Assembly: GCA_001777915.1 (NCBI GenBank)
Contig: MFFN01000004.1
Location: forward strand, 894,396 to 958,395
Direction: 5' to 3'
Source: Candidatus Edwardsbacteria bacterium RifOxyA12_full_54_48
GTDB lineage: Bacteria > Edwardsbacteria > AC1 > EtOH8
Length of the DNA: 64,000 nucleotides
Shown here in pieces: positions 35,416 to 45,385 of the stretch (positions within the stretch are counted from its first letter, which is position 1; each line of letters opens with the position of its first letter). The notes beneath the pieces are model-generated. The model worked only from the letters and a program-made list of their open reading frames with translations, did not search any database and was not told the origin of the DNA. Made by a program: the position numbers and the translations under genes.

Positions 35416-38400
35416 TTATCTCAACAGGGTGATCTTTTGGGTCAAGCAACCTTGGCCCGAAGTCAGGCGGTAGAAATATACGCCATTGGACAGGTTCCGT
35501 CCGTTGTCATCGGTGCCGGTCCAGTTGGCGGCATAGCTGCCGGGCTGTTTGACCTCGTCAAATAGGGTCTTCACCAGATGCCCGCAGATATCGTAAACCT
35601 TTAGCGCCATCCTCTCCTGCCGGCTGGTGCTGTAGCGGATCTGGCAGCTGTTGTTGAATGGGTTGGGCATGGCCCTTAAGCTGTATGAATAGATATCGGC
35701 TGCCTCCGGGATGTTCACCAGCACCGGTCCGTACCATTCGGTGGCGCCAAGATTGTCCAGGGCTCCCAGGCGATACAGGTAATCTTGTCCCGGCAGGGCC
35801 GAATTATCCTGGTAGCTGTAATCCGAACCAGAGCCTGTCCCTTTCAGCTCAGCCAGGCGGGTATATATTTTTCCGTCGTCTGAGGATCGTTCCACCAGCC
35901 ACAGATTGTGCTCCTCCTCCAGACCGCTCCGCCAGGCCAGGTTTACACTTCCCTGTTCGAAAGCCGCAGCAAACATAGATAACTCCACCGCCATGGGAGT
36001 GGCAATGGCTCGGGGAGATACCCCGGCAGCCAGGCTGTTGAATTGGTAGTAAGAGCCGTACTTGGCCGGCACCTTGGCGCCCTTGGTGGTGATGGAATTT
36101 GTAGTTGGGAAGGCGTTCCATGGATTGTCGCTGGTTTCATATTGGGAAACCGCCAAAAACTTAAATACATTGCCCACGGTGTATTTTAAATAACTAAAGG
36201 GCACCCGCATTTCAGCGTAGGTGTACTTATTGATGCTGTCCAGATAGGGCCTATTGGCTGCAAGATAGGCTGCTATGGTAACTGAATCAACCCAGGCTGA
36301 ACCGTTCCATTTCTTTAAAGAAATGGAGTCGGCATTTTCAAAAACCAGGCAGAAATCTGGCCGGAAATTGACATCGAATCCGGCGGATCCGGTGCCGTTG
36401 TATTTGAAAGTTGAGTCGGCCCCTCCGGTGCGGGTGTCAAAATAAAATAGCAAATCACCGGCTGTGCGCCAGTCATTGCGGCCGTAACCCAAGTATAGAT
36501 TGGATGCATCCCACGTGGTAAATAGTGTGTCCCTTGAACCCACTGCTCCAATCCGTGTGCCGATCCGTTCGCTTTTGCAGAAATCATTTACGGCGCCGAA
36601 TGTAACATAACCCAATCTTATCGTATGGGGAGTTACAGTATCTCCTGAAGCCACTATGCGGGGTTCGTTGCCCAAAGTTCCCCACCGAGTGGGAGAACTT
36701 TCATCTCCGGCTTTTAAGGCAAATATCAAGGTATCTCCCGGAGCAAAGCCGTAAACAGTTTTCTTCTCAAGCACACCAGCATTTGCTGGCGCCCAAGTCT
36801 GGTAATATGTAGAACCAGTGTCGATAAAATCGGTTTCGGAACTTATCTTGCCCAAGTCGGAAACAGCGGAATTGTACTTGGAATATTTCAGCCAGTATTT
36901 ACTGGCTTTCTCTGTCAAAGCATCATCGCTGACAGCGGTCCACGAAAGTTCTACGGTGCCCTCAATGGTGCCGGTGTATACCGAATCCACCAGGTCAACG
37001 ATCGGTTCCGGTTCAACGTTGAACCCCTGGTAGGCTAATATCCGGCGGGTCAGTTCGGAAGCGGTGCTGGGATGAATGCCGTTGCTCAACGACCCGATGG
37101 AGAAGGTCAAATAGACGTTATTGTGGTTGGAAGCTTTCTCTCCCTTGTAGTAGCTTCCATAGGTGGTGGCCCGGCCGTAGGTGATCTTGCCGGGACCTTC
37201 GCTCTCCATCAGCAACTGGCTCCCGGTCAACTTCGGTGAGATGATATCCACCGAATTATCAGGCCCCTGCTGGAAAGGATAGTCGAAATACATGCCCTCG
37301 GTGAATGTGCCGGCAATGCCGTTTATCTTCTGAATGTTGCCTGTTTCCGATGCATTGCCGGGGCCCTTGTATTCGGAGCCGAAATATGAGAATAAGGTTG
37401 TGGTATTATACATCTCACCGAAATCGTTACCGGCCACCAGCAGGCAACTCAAACTATCGGTGGCAAAATTTTCCAGAGAGTCTTGTTGTTCTTCCTGTAT
37501 AACGCCGGCAGTGCTGCCGTCCTCGGCATAGCCCAGGTCCAGCAGGCAGAGGTTATAAGCGTCGCTGCTGTTCAGTTTTCCCTGCTTGCGCCAGGCATAT
37601 TCCAGAATATCGGTGTCGGTGATCTGAACGAACAACTGGTTGGGTATGTTGCGTTCATTAAATGCCCGGACATAGGCCGAATCGAGCGGGATATAGATGG
37701 AATCGGGTTCGGCGATGGGGTCCTCGTTCCAGCCGGTAGTGGATGGGTCATCGTAATTCTTTTTGGGGTGATACCAGATGCTCCGGCCTGCCGCCTTGTC
37801 GGCGCTGATGTTGTAGTTGATGTCCACCGCATCCAGGGTGTCATCCTTCTGCGAGTTGAGCAGGAAGTACTGACCGAAATCGTCGCCCCGGCCGTTGGTC
37901 CGGCTGGAATCCAGCCAGGCCACCGAGAACCAGTCCCCGAAGCGGCAGACGTCCGGGGCTCTCTGACCGTAATACCAGTTGTCGTTTACCACTTTGACGG
38001 TGGAGCCCAAGCGGGCATACTGGTCGAAATACCTGGCCCGTATCTGGTAGCCGTAAGTGCTGCTGGAGGAATCTGCCCAGCTGGTCCAGAACGAGGCATT
38101 GTCGGTGCCCATGGTCACGGACGGTATGCGGCAGGCCACCGGGGCGGTGGAAAGGTTGATCTTGCCGTTCGAGCCCAGAGACTTGGCGTCGGGATAAAAG
38201 CGCTGGGCATATATGTCACCGTAGAAATGGTTCTGGAAGCTCAGCCAGACTATGGTGAAATAGCCTGTGTCAGAGGCAGCGATGGATGGAGTGAAATGCG
38301 GTCTCTCGACATCGCTATTGACCTGCTTGCTGGCGGTGAGGGGGGTAAGATCGGGCTTGAAATAACGGAAATAGATATCGGCCCGGGCTAGGCCGTCCCG

Positions 38401-39075
38401 GTTGTCCTGCCAGGTCACGGCAATGCCCTCGTCAGTGAAACTGACCGCTGGCAAAACGTGGCTAACCTTGAGGCCGTCCTCGTTGAGTTTGATGTCGGGC
38501 GACTGCGGCTCGAACTTGTAGTTGAACAACCTGCCCCAAATGTCGATCTGCCCGTCCCGGTCATCCTGCCAGACCACAATAAAGTCCTGGGTTCTTCTGT
38601 TGACCGCGATCTTGGGGTATTTGGCGTTGCCCTTGTTGGACGCCTCCAATACCGGAATCTCGTCGGTCATCGGGTGACCGGTCTTGTCCAGCTTACGACC
38701 ATACAACTGACACAATTCCCCGGATTTCATTATAGAGTCCTGCCAGACCACGAAGAAAAAATCCGCCTCAGTACCAGCCACATCGGGCTGCTCCTGGGTA
38801 TGCTCGTCCACCCGGATCCGGTTGACCAGAAAGGAGCCTGTAGCCGCTGCCGGTTTCCGCTCCCAGATCCGGCCGTAGATGTTGAAATTTCCGTCTCGGC
38901 TGTCGGCCCATACATAGCGGGAGCCGTAATTCTCGTCCATCACAGCGGCCGGGGCCCGCTGTGTAGCTTCCCCGGCATCGTTGTCCCACAGGAATATTTT
39001 GCAGGTATCTTTGGCGGCATGAGCCGTACATGCAACGGTAACGCCAAATAAAACAATCAACGCTAATTTTTTCAC
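35416..39075 (-). CDS. Large secreted protein with FlgD-like/T9SS-type C-terminal domain
   Basis: The 1219-residue protein starts with a signal peptide (MKKLALIVLFGVTVACTAHA). Roughly residues 40-400 contain propeller-like repeats with VVWQDDRDGQIDIWGR and similar strands. The middle has an FN3-like part. The C-terminus carries a PNPFNNSCQIRYS...VKTLFDEVKQPGSYAANWTG...GVYFYRL module, the FlgD-Ig-like domain found in secreted proteins of FCB-type bacteria. GTG start with AAAGGAGAG; overlaps the upstream winged-helix gene by 4 bases. It is the second gene behind a sigma-54 promoter, so its export is probably regulated by the next activator. Confidence 0.85.
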   Translation of the reverse strand: MKKLALIVLFGVTVACTAHAAKDTCKIFLWDNDAGEATQRAPAAVMDENYGSRYVWADSRDGNFNIYGRIWERKPAAATGSFLVNRIRVDEHTQEQPDVAGTEADFFFVVWQDSIMKSGELCQLYGRKLDKTGHPMTDEIPVLEASNKGNAKYPKIAVNRRTQDFIVVWQDDRDGQIDIWGRLFNYKFEPQSPDIKLNEDGLKVSHVLPAVSFTDEGIAVTWQDNRDGLARADIYFRYFKPDLTPLTASKQVNSDVERPHFTPSIAASDTGYFTIVWLSFQNHFYGDIYAQRFYPDAKSLGSNGKINLSTAPVACRIPSVTMGTDNASFWTSWADSSSSTYGYQIRARYFDQYARLGSTVKVVNDNWYYGQRAPDVCRFGDWFSVAWLDSSRTNGRGDDFGQYFLLNSQKDDTLDAVDINYNISADKAAGRSIWYHPKKNYDDPSTTGWNEDPIAEPDSIYIPLDSAYVRAFNERNIPNQLFVQITDTDILEYAWRKQGKLNSSDAYNLCLLDLGYAEDGSTAGVIQEEQQDSLENFATDSLSCLLVAGNDFGEMYNTTTLFSYFGSEYKGPGNASETGNIQKINGIAGTFTEGMYFDYPFQQGPDNSVDIISPKLTGSQLLMESEGPGKITYGRATTYGSYYKGEKASNHNNVYLTFSIGSLSNGIHPSTASELTRRILAYQGFNVEPEPIVDLVDSVYTGTIEGTVELSWTAVSDDALTEKASKYWLKYSKYNSAVSDLGKISSETDFIDTGSTYYQTWAPANAGVLEKKTVYGFAPGDTLIFALKAGDESSPTRWGTLGNEPRIVASGDTVTPHTIRLGYVTFGAVNDFCKSERIGTRIGAVGSRDTLFTTWDASNLYLGYGRNDWRTAGDLLFYFDTRTGGADSTFKYNGTGSAGFDVNFRPDFCLVFENADSISLKKWNGSAWVDSVTIAAYLAANRPYLDSINKYTYAEMRVPFSYLKYTVGNVFKFLAVSQYETSDNPWNAFPTTNSITTKGAKVPAKYGSYYQFNSLAAGVSPRAIATPMAVELSMFAAAFEQGSVNLAWRSGLEEEHNLWLVERSSDDGKIYTRLAELKGTGSGSDYSYQDNSALPGQDYLYRLGALDNLGATEWYGPVLVNIPEAADIYSYSLRAMPNPFNNSCQIRYSTSRQERMALKVYDICGHLVKTLFDEVKQPGSYAANWTGTDDNGRNLSNGVYFYRLTSGQGCLTQKITLLR

Positions 39076-39443
39076 TTCTTCTCTCCTTTTCCGGAATTGC
39101 TTTTTATTCTTATGGATTCCACGGCCACCATCAGCAATCTCAATCTGGCGGATTTATCGGTCATGCCGCTTTTTAATTTTTCAAATATAGGCGCTTTTTC
39201 TGAGGACAGATGGTAATTCTCCTGATTGTTTTCATTTGAATAGAGCACACCCTGCATCAAAAGGTCATCGATAGCCGTCTTGATTGCTTCCTGGGGGCGT
39301 CCGGTCAGCTTGGTCAGGCTGCAGACCGATTCCTGAGCCATGGGCTGCCGGCTGTAGTGAATAAGGATATTCCATTTTTCAAAACAATCAACGGTATCCT
39401 TAATGAAAACGCTAAGCTCCGGGAAGTCCTTTGAGTTATACAT
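39072..39443 (-). CDS. Small winged-helix-like protein
   Basis: About 123 residues starting MYNSKDFPELSVF. The middle part (SVCSLTKLTGRPQEAIKTAIDDLLMQGVLYS) reads as a helix-turn-helix plus wing, similar to small transcription factors. Start 39443 has AAAGGAT upstream and lies 31 bases after the predicted sigma-54 transcription start; a longer frame from 39488 would start upstream of that. It is coupled by overlap to the large secreted protein. Confidence 0.65.
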   Translation of the reverse strand: MYNSKDFPELSVFIKDTVDCFEKWNILIHYSRQPMAQESVCSLTKLTGRPQEAIKTAIDDLLMQGVLYSNENNQENYHLSSEKAPIFEKLKSGMTDKSARLRLLMVAVESIRIKSNSGKGEKK

Positions 39444-39482
39444 GTAAATCCTTTGTGTTATTATTTTTAACACTAGAATTAC

Positions 39483-39500
39483 ATGCAACTATTATGCCAA
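39483..39500 (-). promoter_or_regulatory. Sigma-54 (-24/-12) promoter
   Basis: The minus strand reads TTGGCATAATAGTTGCAT, with GG and GC exactly ten bases apart, a close match to TGGCAC-N5-TTGCA. Transcription would start near 39474, 31 bases upstream of the winged-helix gene. Confidence 0.78.
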
Positions 39501-39603
39501 CAGAAATTAAACGCTAACTCTTTAATATATAAAAGGTTAAATAATGACGTGGGCTATGATTGTTATACTATTACATAAGCCAATAATAATATAATAGTAT
39601 AAA

Positions 39604-41106
39604 TTATGGTTTGGTTATATTAAGTTCTTTTATAAGCCGGGATAAATAAGTGGGTTGTATTTTTATGGCGGAAGCAGCTTTGCGTTGATTCCATTTGTTT
39701 GCATTCAAGACTTTTATCAGGTATTCTTTTTTGAAAATTTTCTGCGCCTCGTCCCAGGGAATGTTAGAAGACAGCGCCATATCCTTTTTGCCGCCAATGT
39801 TGATATCCTGCAACATAATATTATTGATCACTTTTCCCGAAGATATCACCACTGCCCGCTCAACGACATTCTGAAGCTCCCTGATATTTCCCGGCCAGCT
39901 GTATTCCAGCATGGAATTGATCACCGCGGCCGAAAATCCCATGATATTCTTTTTGGTCTCCCGGCAGAAATATTTCAAAAAATGCTCGGCCAGGACCGGT
40001 ATGTCCTCCCGGCGCTGCCTTAGCGGTGGTAAAAATATCTGGAACACATTCAGGCGGTAATACAGATCCTCCCGAAACTGGTTTTCCCTGACCAATTGTA
40101 TCAGATCGTGATTGGTGGCGCCGACTATCCTGACATCGACCTTTATGGTTTCACTGCCGCCCAGCCGTTCAAATTCGCGCTCCTGCAATACCCTCAGGAT
40201 CTTGGCCTGGACCGCCAAAGGAAGGTCACCCACCTCATCCAGAAAGATGGTCCCCTGGTGGGCCAGCTCAAACCGGCCCCGCCTTAAGTTGATGGCCCCG
40301 GTGAAGGAGCCTTTCTCATGCCCGAACAGCTCTGACTCCAGCAGTTCCAGGGGTATGGCGGCGCAGTTTACGGCGATGAACGCCCTGTCGCGCCTGGGGC
40401 TTTGGTTGTGGATGTACCTGGCCAGAAGCTCTTTTCCGGTGCCGTTCTCACCCTGCAGTAAAACCGTGGTATTGCTCAAGGCCACCTTCTGAGCCAACCC
40501 TAAAACCTCCTGGATGGAAGGGCTTTCTCCGATAATGGTGTAGCGGCTGGCGATGTCATCCCTAAGCTGAAGGTTCTCGGTCTGCAGTTTGTGGTATTTG
40601 TCGGCATTCTCCAGGACCCGGGCCGCCATTTCGGCCACTTTCAGAAGCAGGTCCTGGTCCCGTTCGTCAAAGGACTGGCTTTCCTGCTTGTTCAAGACCT
40701 CGATGACCCCGACCGTCTTGTCGTCCAGCACCAGAGGAACGCACAACAGCGAGCGGGTGATGAATTTGGTCTTTTCGTCAATGCCCTTGTACCAGCGGTT
40801 GTCCTTATCCGCCTGATTGACTATCTGGGGTTTCTTCTCCCGGGCCACCCAGCCGGCTATGCCCTGGCCCATCGGAACCGAAAGCTTCTTTAATTCCTCG
40901 GAAACCTGCCCGGTGGCATGGGCGAAATGAAGTCTCTGGGTGTTCTCATCCAGCAGCAGCAAAGAGCTGGCCTCAGCCATGGTCAGCGTCTTGGCTGCCT
41001 CAATGATCATATCCAACAGCTGGGTCTGGTCCAGGGTCGATGACAAGGCCTTGCTCAGTGAGTATAGAAATTCAAAATCGTTGTTTGAATCTGGATTCTG
41101 TTTCAT
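39604..41106 (-). CDS. GAF-domain sigma-54-dependent transcriptional activator
   Basis: About 500 residues: GAF domain (about 20-170) with LLVLLLDENTQRLHF-type core, a sigma-54 AAA+ domain with GENGTGKELLA at about 218, the sigma-54-contacting GSFTGA at about 266 (GAFTGA variant) and FLDEVGDLP, and a Fis-type helix-turn-helix at the end (WNQRKAASAIKIQPTYLSRLIKEL). ATG 41106 has AAGGAG; a longer frame from 41160 is unsupported. The GAF domain may bind a small molecule, even a cyclic nucleotide. The only clear sigma-54 promoter in the window lies right after its end. Confidence 0.94.
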   Translation of the reverse strand: MKQNPDSNNDFEFLYSLSKALSSTLDQTQLLDMIIEAAKTLTMAEASSLLLLDENTQRLHFAHATGQVSEELKKLSVPMGQGIAGWVAREKKPQIVNQADKDNRWYKGIDEKTKFITRSLLCVPLVLDDKTVGVIEVLNKQESQSFDERDQDLLLKVAEMAARVLENADKYHKLQTENLQLRDDIASRYTIIGESPSIQEVLGLAQKVALSNTTVLLQGENGTGKELLARYIHNQSPRRDRAFIAVNCAAIPLELLESELFGHEKGSFTGAINLRRGRFELAHQGTIFLDEVGDLPLAVQAKILRVLQEREFERLGGSETIKVDVRIVGATNHDLIQLVRENQFREDLYYRLNVFQIFLPPLRQRREDIPVLAEHFLKYFCRETKKNIMGFSAAVINSMLEYSWPGNIRELQNVVERAVVISSGKVINNIMLQDINIGGKKDMALSSNIPWDEAQKIFKKEYLIKVLNANKWNQRKAASAIKIQPTYLSRLIKELNITKP

Positions 41107-41175
41107 AAGATCACTCCTTAAGGTAATGAAAAACCAGAGATGAACAATTTTATAATACAACCCTTATACAATTAA

Positions 41176-41204
41176 ATAATATCAATGTAAACAAGTCAAG
41201 TCAA
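41176..41204 (-). promoter_or_regulatory. Sigma-70-type promoter of the sigma-54 activator gene
   Basis: On the minus strand TTGACT and TATTAT are 17 bases apart, about 70-100 bases upstream of the start codon at 41106. Confidence 0.5.
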
Positions 41205-41243
41205 GTAAAAAATATAATTAAAATAATGTATAGAATAAACCCG

Positions 41244-41272
41244 TTGACAGCACGAAATTACAGTGTTATCAT
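41244..41272 (+). promoter_or_regulatory. Sigma-70-type promoter of the LPP20-like gene
   Basis: TTGACA (41244-41249) and TATCAT (41267-41272) are 17 bases apart, 27 bases before the start codon at 41299. GGGAGGAAC is the ribosome-binding site. Confidence 0.7.
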
Positions 41273-41298
41273 TGCAATTGAATCGTTAGGGAGGAACT

Positions 41299-42144
41299 AT
41301 GTTCAAAAATATTTCCAAGATCATTTTAACAGCAATACTGGCGGCGGCCCCGCTGGCAGCCCGGGAAAATAAAACGATCAAGGGGAAAGATTATTCCGGA
41401 GAATCCCGCCAAACCAGCGTATTCGGCGATCAGGCAATGCTGAAGGGACTCTTTTCCTATGGTGCGGCAGTCTACCAATTCCAGCTTCCGGCCGCCACCG
41501 ACCGGATAAAGGCCGGATTAAGCTTCAAAAACATAAAAAACAAATGGCTAAAGATATACGTCTATAATTATGGAACCGCCTACGATGATCTTTCCATCCG
41601 CAACAAAAGGCTGAGTCCCAACTGGAGGCTGTGGGAAGCGACCAACAGCGATGGCTTATGGGAATCCCGCAGTCCCAAGTATCTTTACACCACTTCATAT
41701 GACGGCCGGATAGATTACCTGGGACCGCAGAATATATTCAAGATCCTGCTTTATGCCGACGGGGGCATACCCTTCATCAGCGACGGAAGATTCATTATCG
41801 AGCAAATAATATTGGAGTATAGCACCAGCGAAAGCCTGCTTCCGGATATCATTACTTCGAAGGACGTTTGGATCGAGGGAAATTTTATGCTGGTCAGGGG
41901 AGTGGGGCGGACCAAAAACAGGATAGACGCGCCGGGTTACGAGGCCCTGCCGAAGCTTACCGCCCTGAGGCTGGCCAAGGTGGATGCCTATAAGAAGCTG
42001 GCGCTGGCCCTGAAAAAGATACCCCTGTCCGGCGGAACCGCGGCCATTCCCGGCAGCCAGGTGCGATCCACTCGTTACATCAGCGACACCGAGGTGGAGA
42101 TCATTCTGGAGGTGCCGCTGGCCAGTCTGCATGAGAAGAAGTAA
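41299..42144 (+). CDS. Secreted protein with LPP20-like C-terminal domain
   Basis: The 281-residue protein has a signal peptide (FKNISKIILTAILAAAPLAA), a beta-rich middle and a C-terminus with VRGVGRTKNRI, LTALRLAKVDAYKKLALAL and STRYISDTEVEIILEVPL, which resembles the LPP20 lipoprotein domain. Probably periplasmic; role unknown. It lies divergent from the sigma-54 activator and upstream of the helicase. Confidence 0.7.
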   Translation: MFKNISKIILTAILAAAPLAARENKTIKGKDYSGESRQTSVFGDQAMLKGLFSYGAAVYQFQLPAATDRIKAGLSFKNIKNKWLKIYVYNYGTAYDDLSIRNKRLSPNWRLWEATNSDGLWESRSPKYLYTTSYDGRIDYLGPQNIFKILLYADGGIPFISDGRFIIEQIILEYSTSESLLPDIITSKDVWIEGNFMLVRGVGRTKNRIDAPGYEALPKLTALRLAKVDAYKKLALALKKIPLSGGTAAIPGSQVRSTRYISDTEVEIILEVPLASLHEKK

Positions 42145-42198
42145 ATACTGCAAAAACACCCCGACCAGAAGACACCATACCTACAGGAATATTTTTTA

Positions 42199-44343
42199 AT
42201 GGAATTTTTAGCAAAGCTCAACCCCGAGCAAAAAGAAGCTGTCACCTACCTGAAGGGCCCCCTGCTGATACTGGCCGGGGCCGGCTCGGGAAAGACCCGG
42301 GTGCTGACCCACCGCCTGGCTTACCTGGTGGGGCAGGGTGTTTGCGCCCCCCGGGCCATATTGGCGGTGACCTTTACCAACAAGGCGGCCGGGGAGATGA
42401 AAAACCGGGTGGGCCGCTTGATAAATCGCAGCGTGGACGGCCTGTGGGTGGGGACTTTCCACTCGGTCTGCGCCAGGATACTGCGCCAAGAGGGATATCT
42501 CCTGGGATACCAGCGCGATTATACCATCTACGACGAGAACGACAAGCTGGCCCTGATGAAAAAAGTGATGGGCGACCTGGCCATCCCGGAACGCAGGGTG
42601 CCGGTAAAAGCCGTGATATCGCGCATCTCCAGCTCCAAGGACAGCCTGGTGGGGCCGGAGGAATACCAGAAGATGGCCTACGATTTCTTTGAGAAGGAGG
42701 TAGCCAGGATCTACCACCTCTACCAGCAGGAATTGCTGAAGAACCAGGCCATGGATTTCGACGATCTGATCTTCAATACCGTAAAAATACTGTCCGGCAA
42801 CAAAAAGATCCTGGACGATTACGGCCATAAATTCCAGCACATCCTGGTCGATGAGTACCAGGATACCAACCGCGCCCAGTATATGCTGGTAAAACTGCTT
42901 TCCCAGAGCCACCGCCAGTTATGCGTGGTGGGCGATGACGACCAGTCAATCTACGGCTTCCGGGGGGCCGACATCCGGAATATCCTGGAGTTTGAGAAAG
43001 ATTTTCCCGAGGCCAGGATAGTCCGCCTGGAGCAGAACTACCGCTCCACCCAGGTCATTCTGGAATGCGCCAATCAGGTGGTCAAGAACAATGCCGGCCG
43101 CAAGGGCAAGGAACTGTGGACCGACAATCCCAAGGGGGAGAATGTCTCGCTGTGGTGCGCCTGGGACGAACGCGACGAGGCCGAAAAGATCTGCCGGGCC
43201 ATCAAGCAGCATTGGACCAAAGGCTCCTTGAAGGACTGCGTGATACTTTACCGCACCAACGCCCAGAGCCGGGCGCTGGAGGATTCCCTGCGGCGGGCAG
43301 CGGTGCCCTATCTGATAGTGGGCGGGCTGAAATTCTACGAACGGAAGGAGATCAAGGATGTTCTGGCCTATCTGCGGGTGGTGGTCAACCCGGCGGATGC
43401 CGTGGGCTTGAAAAGGATCATAAATATTCCGCCCCGGGGCATCGGCGACACCAGCCTGTCCCGGATCGAATCCTATGCCGCCGAAAGGGATATCTCCCTG
43501 CTCCAGGCCCTTAAGGAAAACGACCAGGTGCCCGGACTGGGGCCGGGCATAAAATCGGCTGCCAGCGGGTTTGTAAAGGATTTGGAAAAGCTGATAGCCT
43601 TAAAAGAATCCTTGAACGCCCAGGAGCTGATCACAAAGGTCATCGAACAATCAGGCTATATAAAGTTCATCGGCAGCCAGTACCTGGACAAGGTCGAGGC
43701 CGACAGCCGGACCGAGAATGTTCAGGAGCTGGCCTCGGCCGCCAACGAATTCTGTGAACGCTCGGAGGATAAGGGCCTGCCCGCTTTTCTGGCCGAAGTA
43801 TCCCTGGTGGCCGATATCGACCGCTGGAACGATTCCGCCGAGGCGGTTACCTTGATGACCATCCACAACGCCAAGGGACTGGAGTTTCCCTATGTGTTCA
43901 TCAGCGGCCTGGAGGAGGGGCTGTTGCCGCACCGGGCATCGCTGGATACCATTGAAGAGTTGGAGGAGGAGCGGAGGCTGTTCTATGTGGCCATCACTAG
44001 GGCCCAAAGCAAACTGACGCTCTGTTCGGCCATGTCCCGCCGCCATTTCGGCGGACTGATGCAATCATCCCCCTCCCGCTTCATTGCCGAGCTTCCCAGG
44101 GAGAACCTGAATACCGATTCGCCGAGAAACGAAAAACCGGCCGGCGATTTCCACGGGGAGCCTCGGGAGGGAACTTATCAAACCCAGGCCAAGGGCCTCA
44201 AGGGAAAGAGGGTGCATCATGAGATATGGGGCCAGGGCCAGGTGGTGGAGGCCGAGGGGGACGGCGATGATGTGAAGCTCTCCATAGTGTTCAACGGCGG
44301 GGTAAAGAAAAAAGTAATGGCCGGATTTGTGGAATTCATATAA
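42199..44343 (+). CDS. pcrA: UvrD/PcrA-type superfamily 1 DNA helicase
   Basis: The 714-residue helicase has LNPEQKEAVTYLKGPLLILAGAGSGKTRVL (Walker A near 30), GTFHSVCARIL, VDEYQDTNRAQY (Walker B), GDDDQSIYGFRGAD, LEQNYRSTQ, NAKGLEFPYVFI and VAITRAQSKL. These are motifs I-VI of PcrA/UvrD. The C-terminus ends with a small Tudor-like KGKRVHHEIWGQGQV segment typical of PcrA. It removes proteins and rejoins repair intermediates. Confidence 0.95.
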   Translation: MEFLAKLNPEQKEAVTYLKGPLLILAGAGSGKTRVLTHRLAYLVGQGVCAPRAILAVTFTNKAAGEMKNRVGRLINRSVDGLWVGTFHSVCARILRQEGYLLGYQRDYTIYDENDKLALMKKVMGDLAIPERRVPVKAVISRISSSKDSLVGPEEYQKMAYDFFEKEVARIYHLYQQELLKNQAMDFDDLIFNTVKILSGNKKILDDYGHKFQHILVDEYQDTNRAQYMLVKLLSQSHRQLCVVGDDDQSIYGFRGADIRNILEFEKDFPEARIVRLEQNYRSTQVILECANQVVKNNAGRKGKELWTDNPKGENVSLWCAWDERDEAEKICRAIKQHWTKGSLKDCVILYRTNAQSRALEDSLRRAAVPYLIVGGLKFYERKEIKDVLAYLRVVVNPADAVGLKRIINIPPRGIGDTSLSRIESYAAERDISLLQALKENDQVPGLGPGIKSAASGFVKDLEKLIALKESLNAQELITKVIEQSGYIKFIGSQYLDKVEADSRTENVQELASAANEFCERSEDKGLPAFLAEVSLVADIDRWNDSAEAVTLMTIHNAKGLEFPYVFISGLEEGLLPHRASLDTIEELEEERRLFYVAITRAQSKLTLCSAMSRRHFGGLMQSSPSRFIAELPRENLNTDSPRNEKPAGDFHGEPREGTYQTQAKGLKGKRVHHEIWGQGQVVEAEGDGDDVKLSIVFNGGVKKKVMAGFVEFI

Positions 44344-44403
44344 AACCCAGGCAGATATTTAAGACCCTGCTTGAAATTACTGACAGTTATTATTACATTT
44401 CAT

Positions 44404-45366
44404 ATGGAGATCAAGCCCAGCTTTATAGAACTTTATAAGACAGGAGATCTGGGAAAAAAGAGCCGGGAGGCCGGCGATCTTCTATCCAGCTGTACCCTCT
44501 GCCCCCGTAACTGCGGAGTCAACCGCTGGCAGGGCCAGCTTGGTTGCTGCCGGTCCGGATTTCTGCCCACGGTCTCCAGCTATAACGTCCATCACGGGGA
44601 GGAACCGCCGATATCCGGGATCCGCGGCTCGGGCACCATCTTTTTCAGCCGCTGTAACCTGTCCTGCTGCTACTGCCAGAACTGGCCGATAAGCCAACTG
44701 GGTCAGGGACAGGAGGTCACGGTGGAACGGCTGGCCGGGATGATGCTGGAGCTGCAGCAAAGGGGCTGCCACAATATCAACTTTGTTACCCCGTCCCATA
44801 TGACCGCCCAGATATTGATGGCGCTGGAGATAGCAGTTCGGCAAGGGTTTAATCTGCCATTGGTCTACAATACCAGCGGGTATGATTCGCTTGATTCCTT
44901 AAAACTGCTGGAGGGGGTGATAGACATTTATCTGCCGGATATCAGATACACCGATCCCGGGGCGGCGGAGAGATATTCGGAAGCGGGGGACTATCCGGAG
45001 GTCAATCAGGCGGCATTAAAGGAGATGTGGCGGCAGGTGGGCGAATTGCAACTGGACGACCAGGGGATAGCGCTCCGAGGAATGCTGGTAAGGCATTTGG
45101 TGCTGCCCAACGGATTGTCGCAGACCCGGGAGGCTTTGAAGTTCCTGGCCGGTGAGATATCGCCCCAGGTGCATCTGTCCCTGATGTCCCAGTTCTTTCC
45201 AGCCCACCGGGCGAACCAAACTGCCGAACTGGGAAGGAGCATCAGCCGGGAGGAATATCGGCAGGCGGTGGAGTGGGCGGAGGAATTCGGGCTGGAGAAC
45301 GGTTGGCACCAGGAGCTGGACGATACCGGGGGCGGTCCCCCTGACCGGATAGTGAAGACCACTTGA
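44404..45366 (+). CDS. Radical SAM protein, PflX/COG1313 type
   Basis: About 320 residues. The N-terminus has a cysteine set CTLCPRNCGVNR...GCC. The radical SAM cluster motif is CNLSCCYCQNW (CxxxCxxC, about residue 85). VTPSHMTAQI, YNTSGYDSL and IDIYLPDIRY follow, as in the PflX family (COG1313), which resembles pyruvate-formate-lyase-activating enzymes but has no settled role. TTG 44371 would add 11 residues; ATG 44404 is preferred. The following gene is a histidine kinase. Confidence 0.88.
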   Translation: MEIKPSFIELYKTGDLGKKSREAGDLLSSCTLCPRNCGVNRWQGQLGCCRSGFLPTVSSYNVHHGEEPPISGIRGSGTIFFSRCNLSCCYCQNWPISQLGQGQEVTVERLAGMMLELQQRGCHNINFVTPSHMTAQILMALEIAVRQGFNLPLVYNTSGYDSLDSLKLLEGVIDIYLPDIRYTDPGAAERYSEAGDYPEVNQAALKEMWRQVGELQLDDQGIALRGMLVRHLVLPNGLSQTREALKFLAGEISPQVHLSLMSQFFPAHRANQTAELGRSISREEYRQAVEWAEEFGLENGWHQELDDTGGGPPDRIVKTT

Positions 45367-45385
45367 AACAATATCATCTATATCC

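Noticed and set aside
35416..39075. Claim of a complete type IX secretion system
   Set aside because: Only the C-terminal FlgD-like/T9SS-type domain is seen on secreted proteins; no PorU, PorV or SprA-like genes occur in the window.
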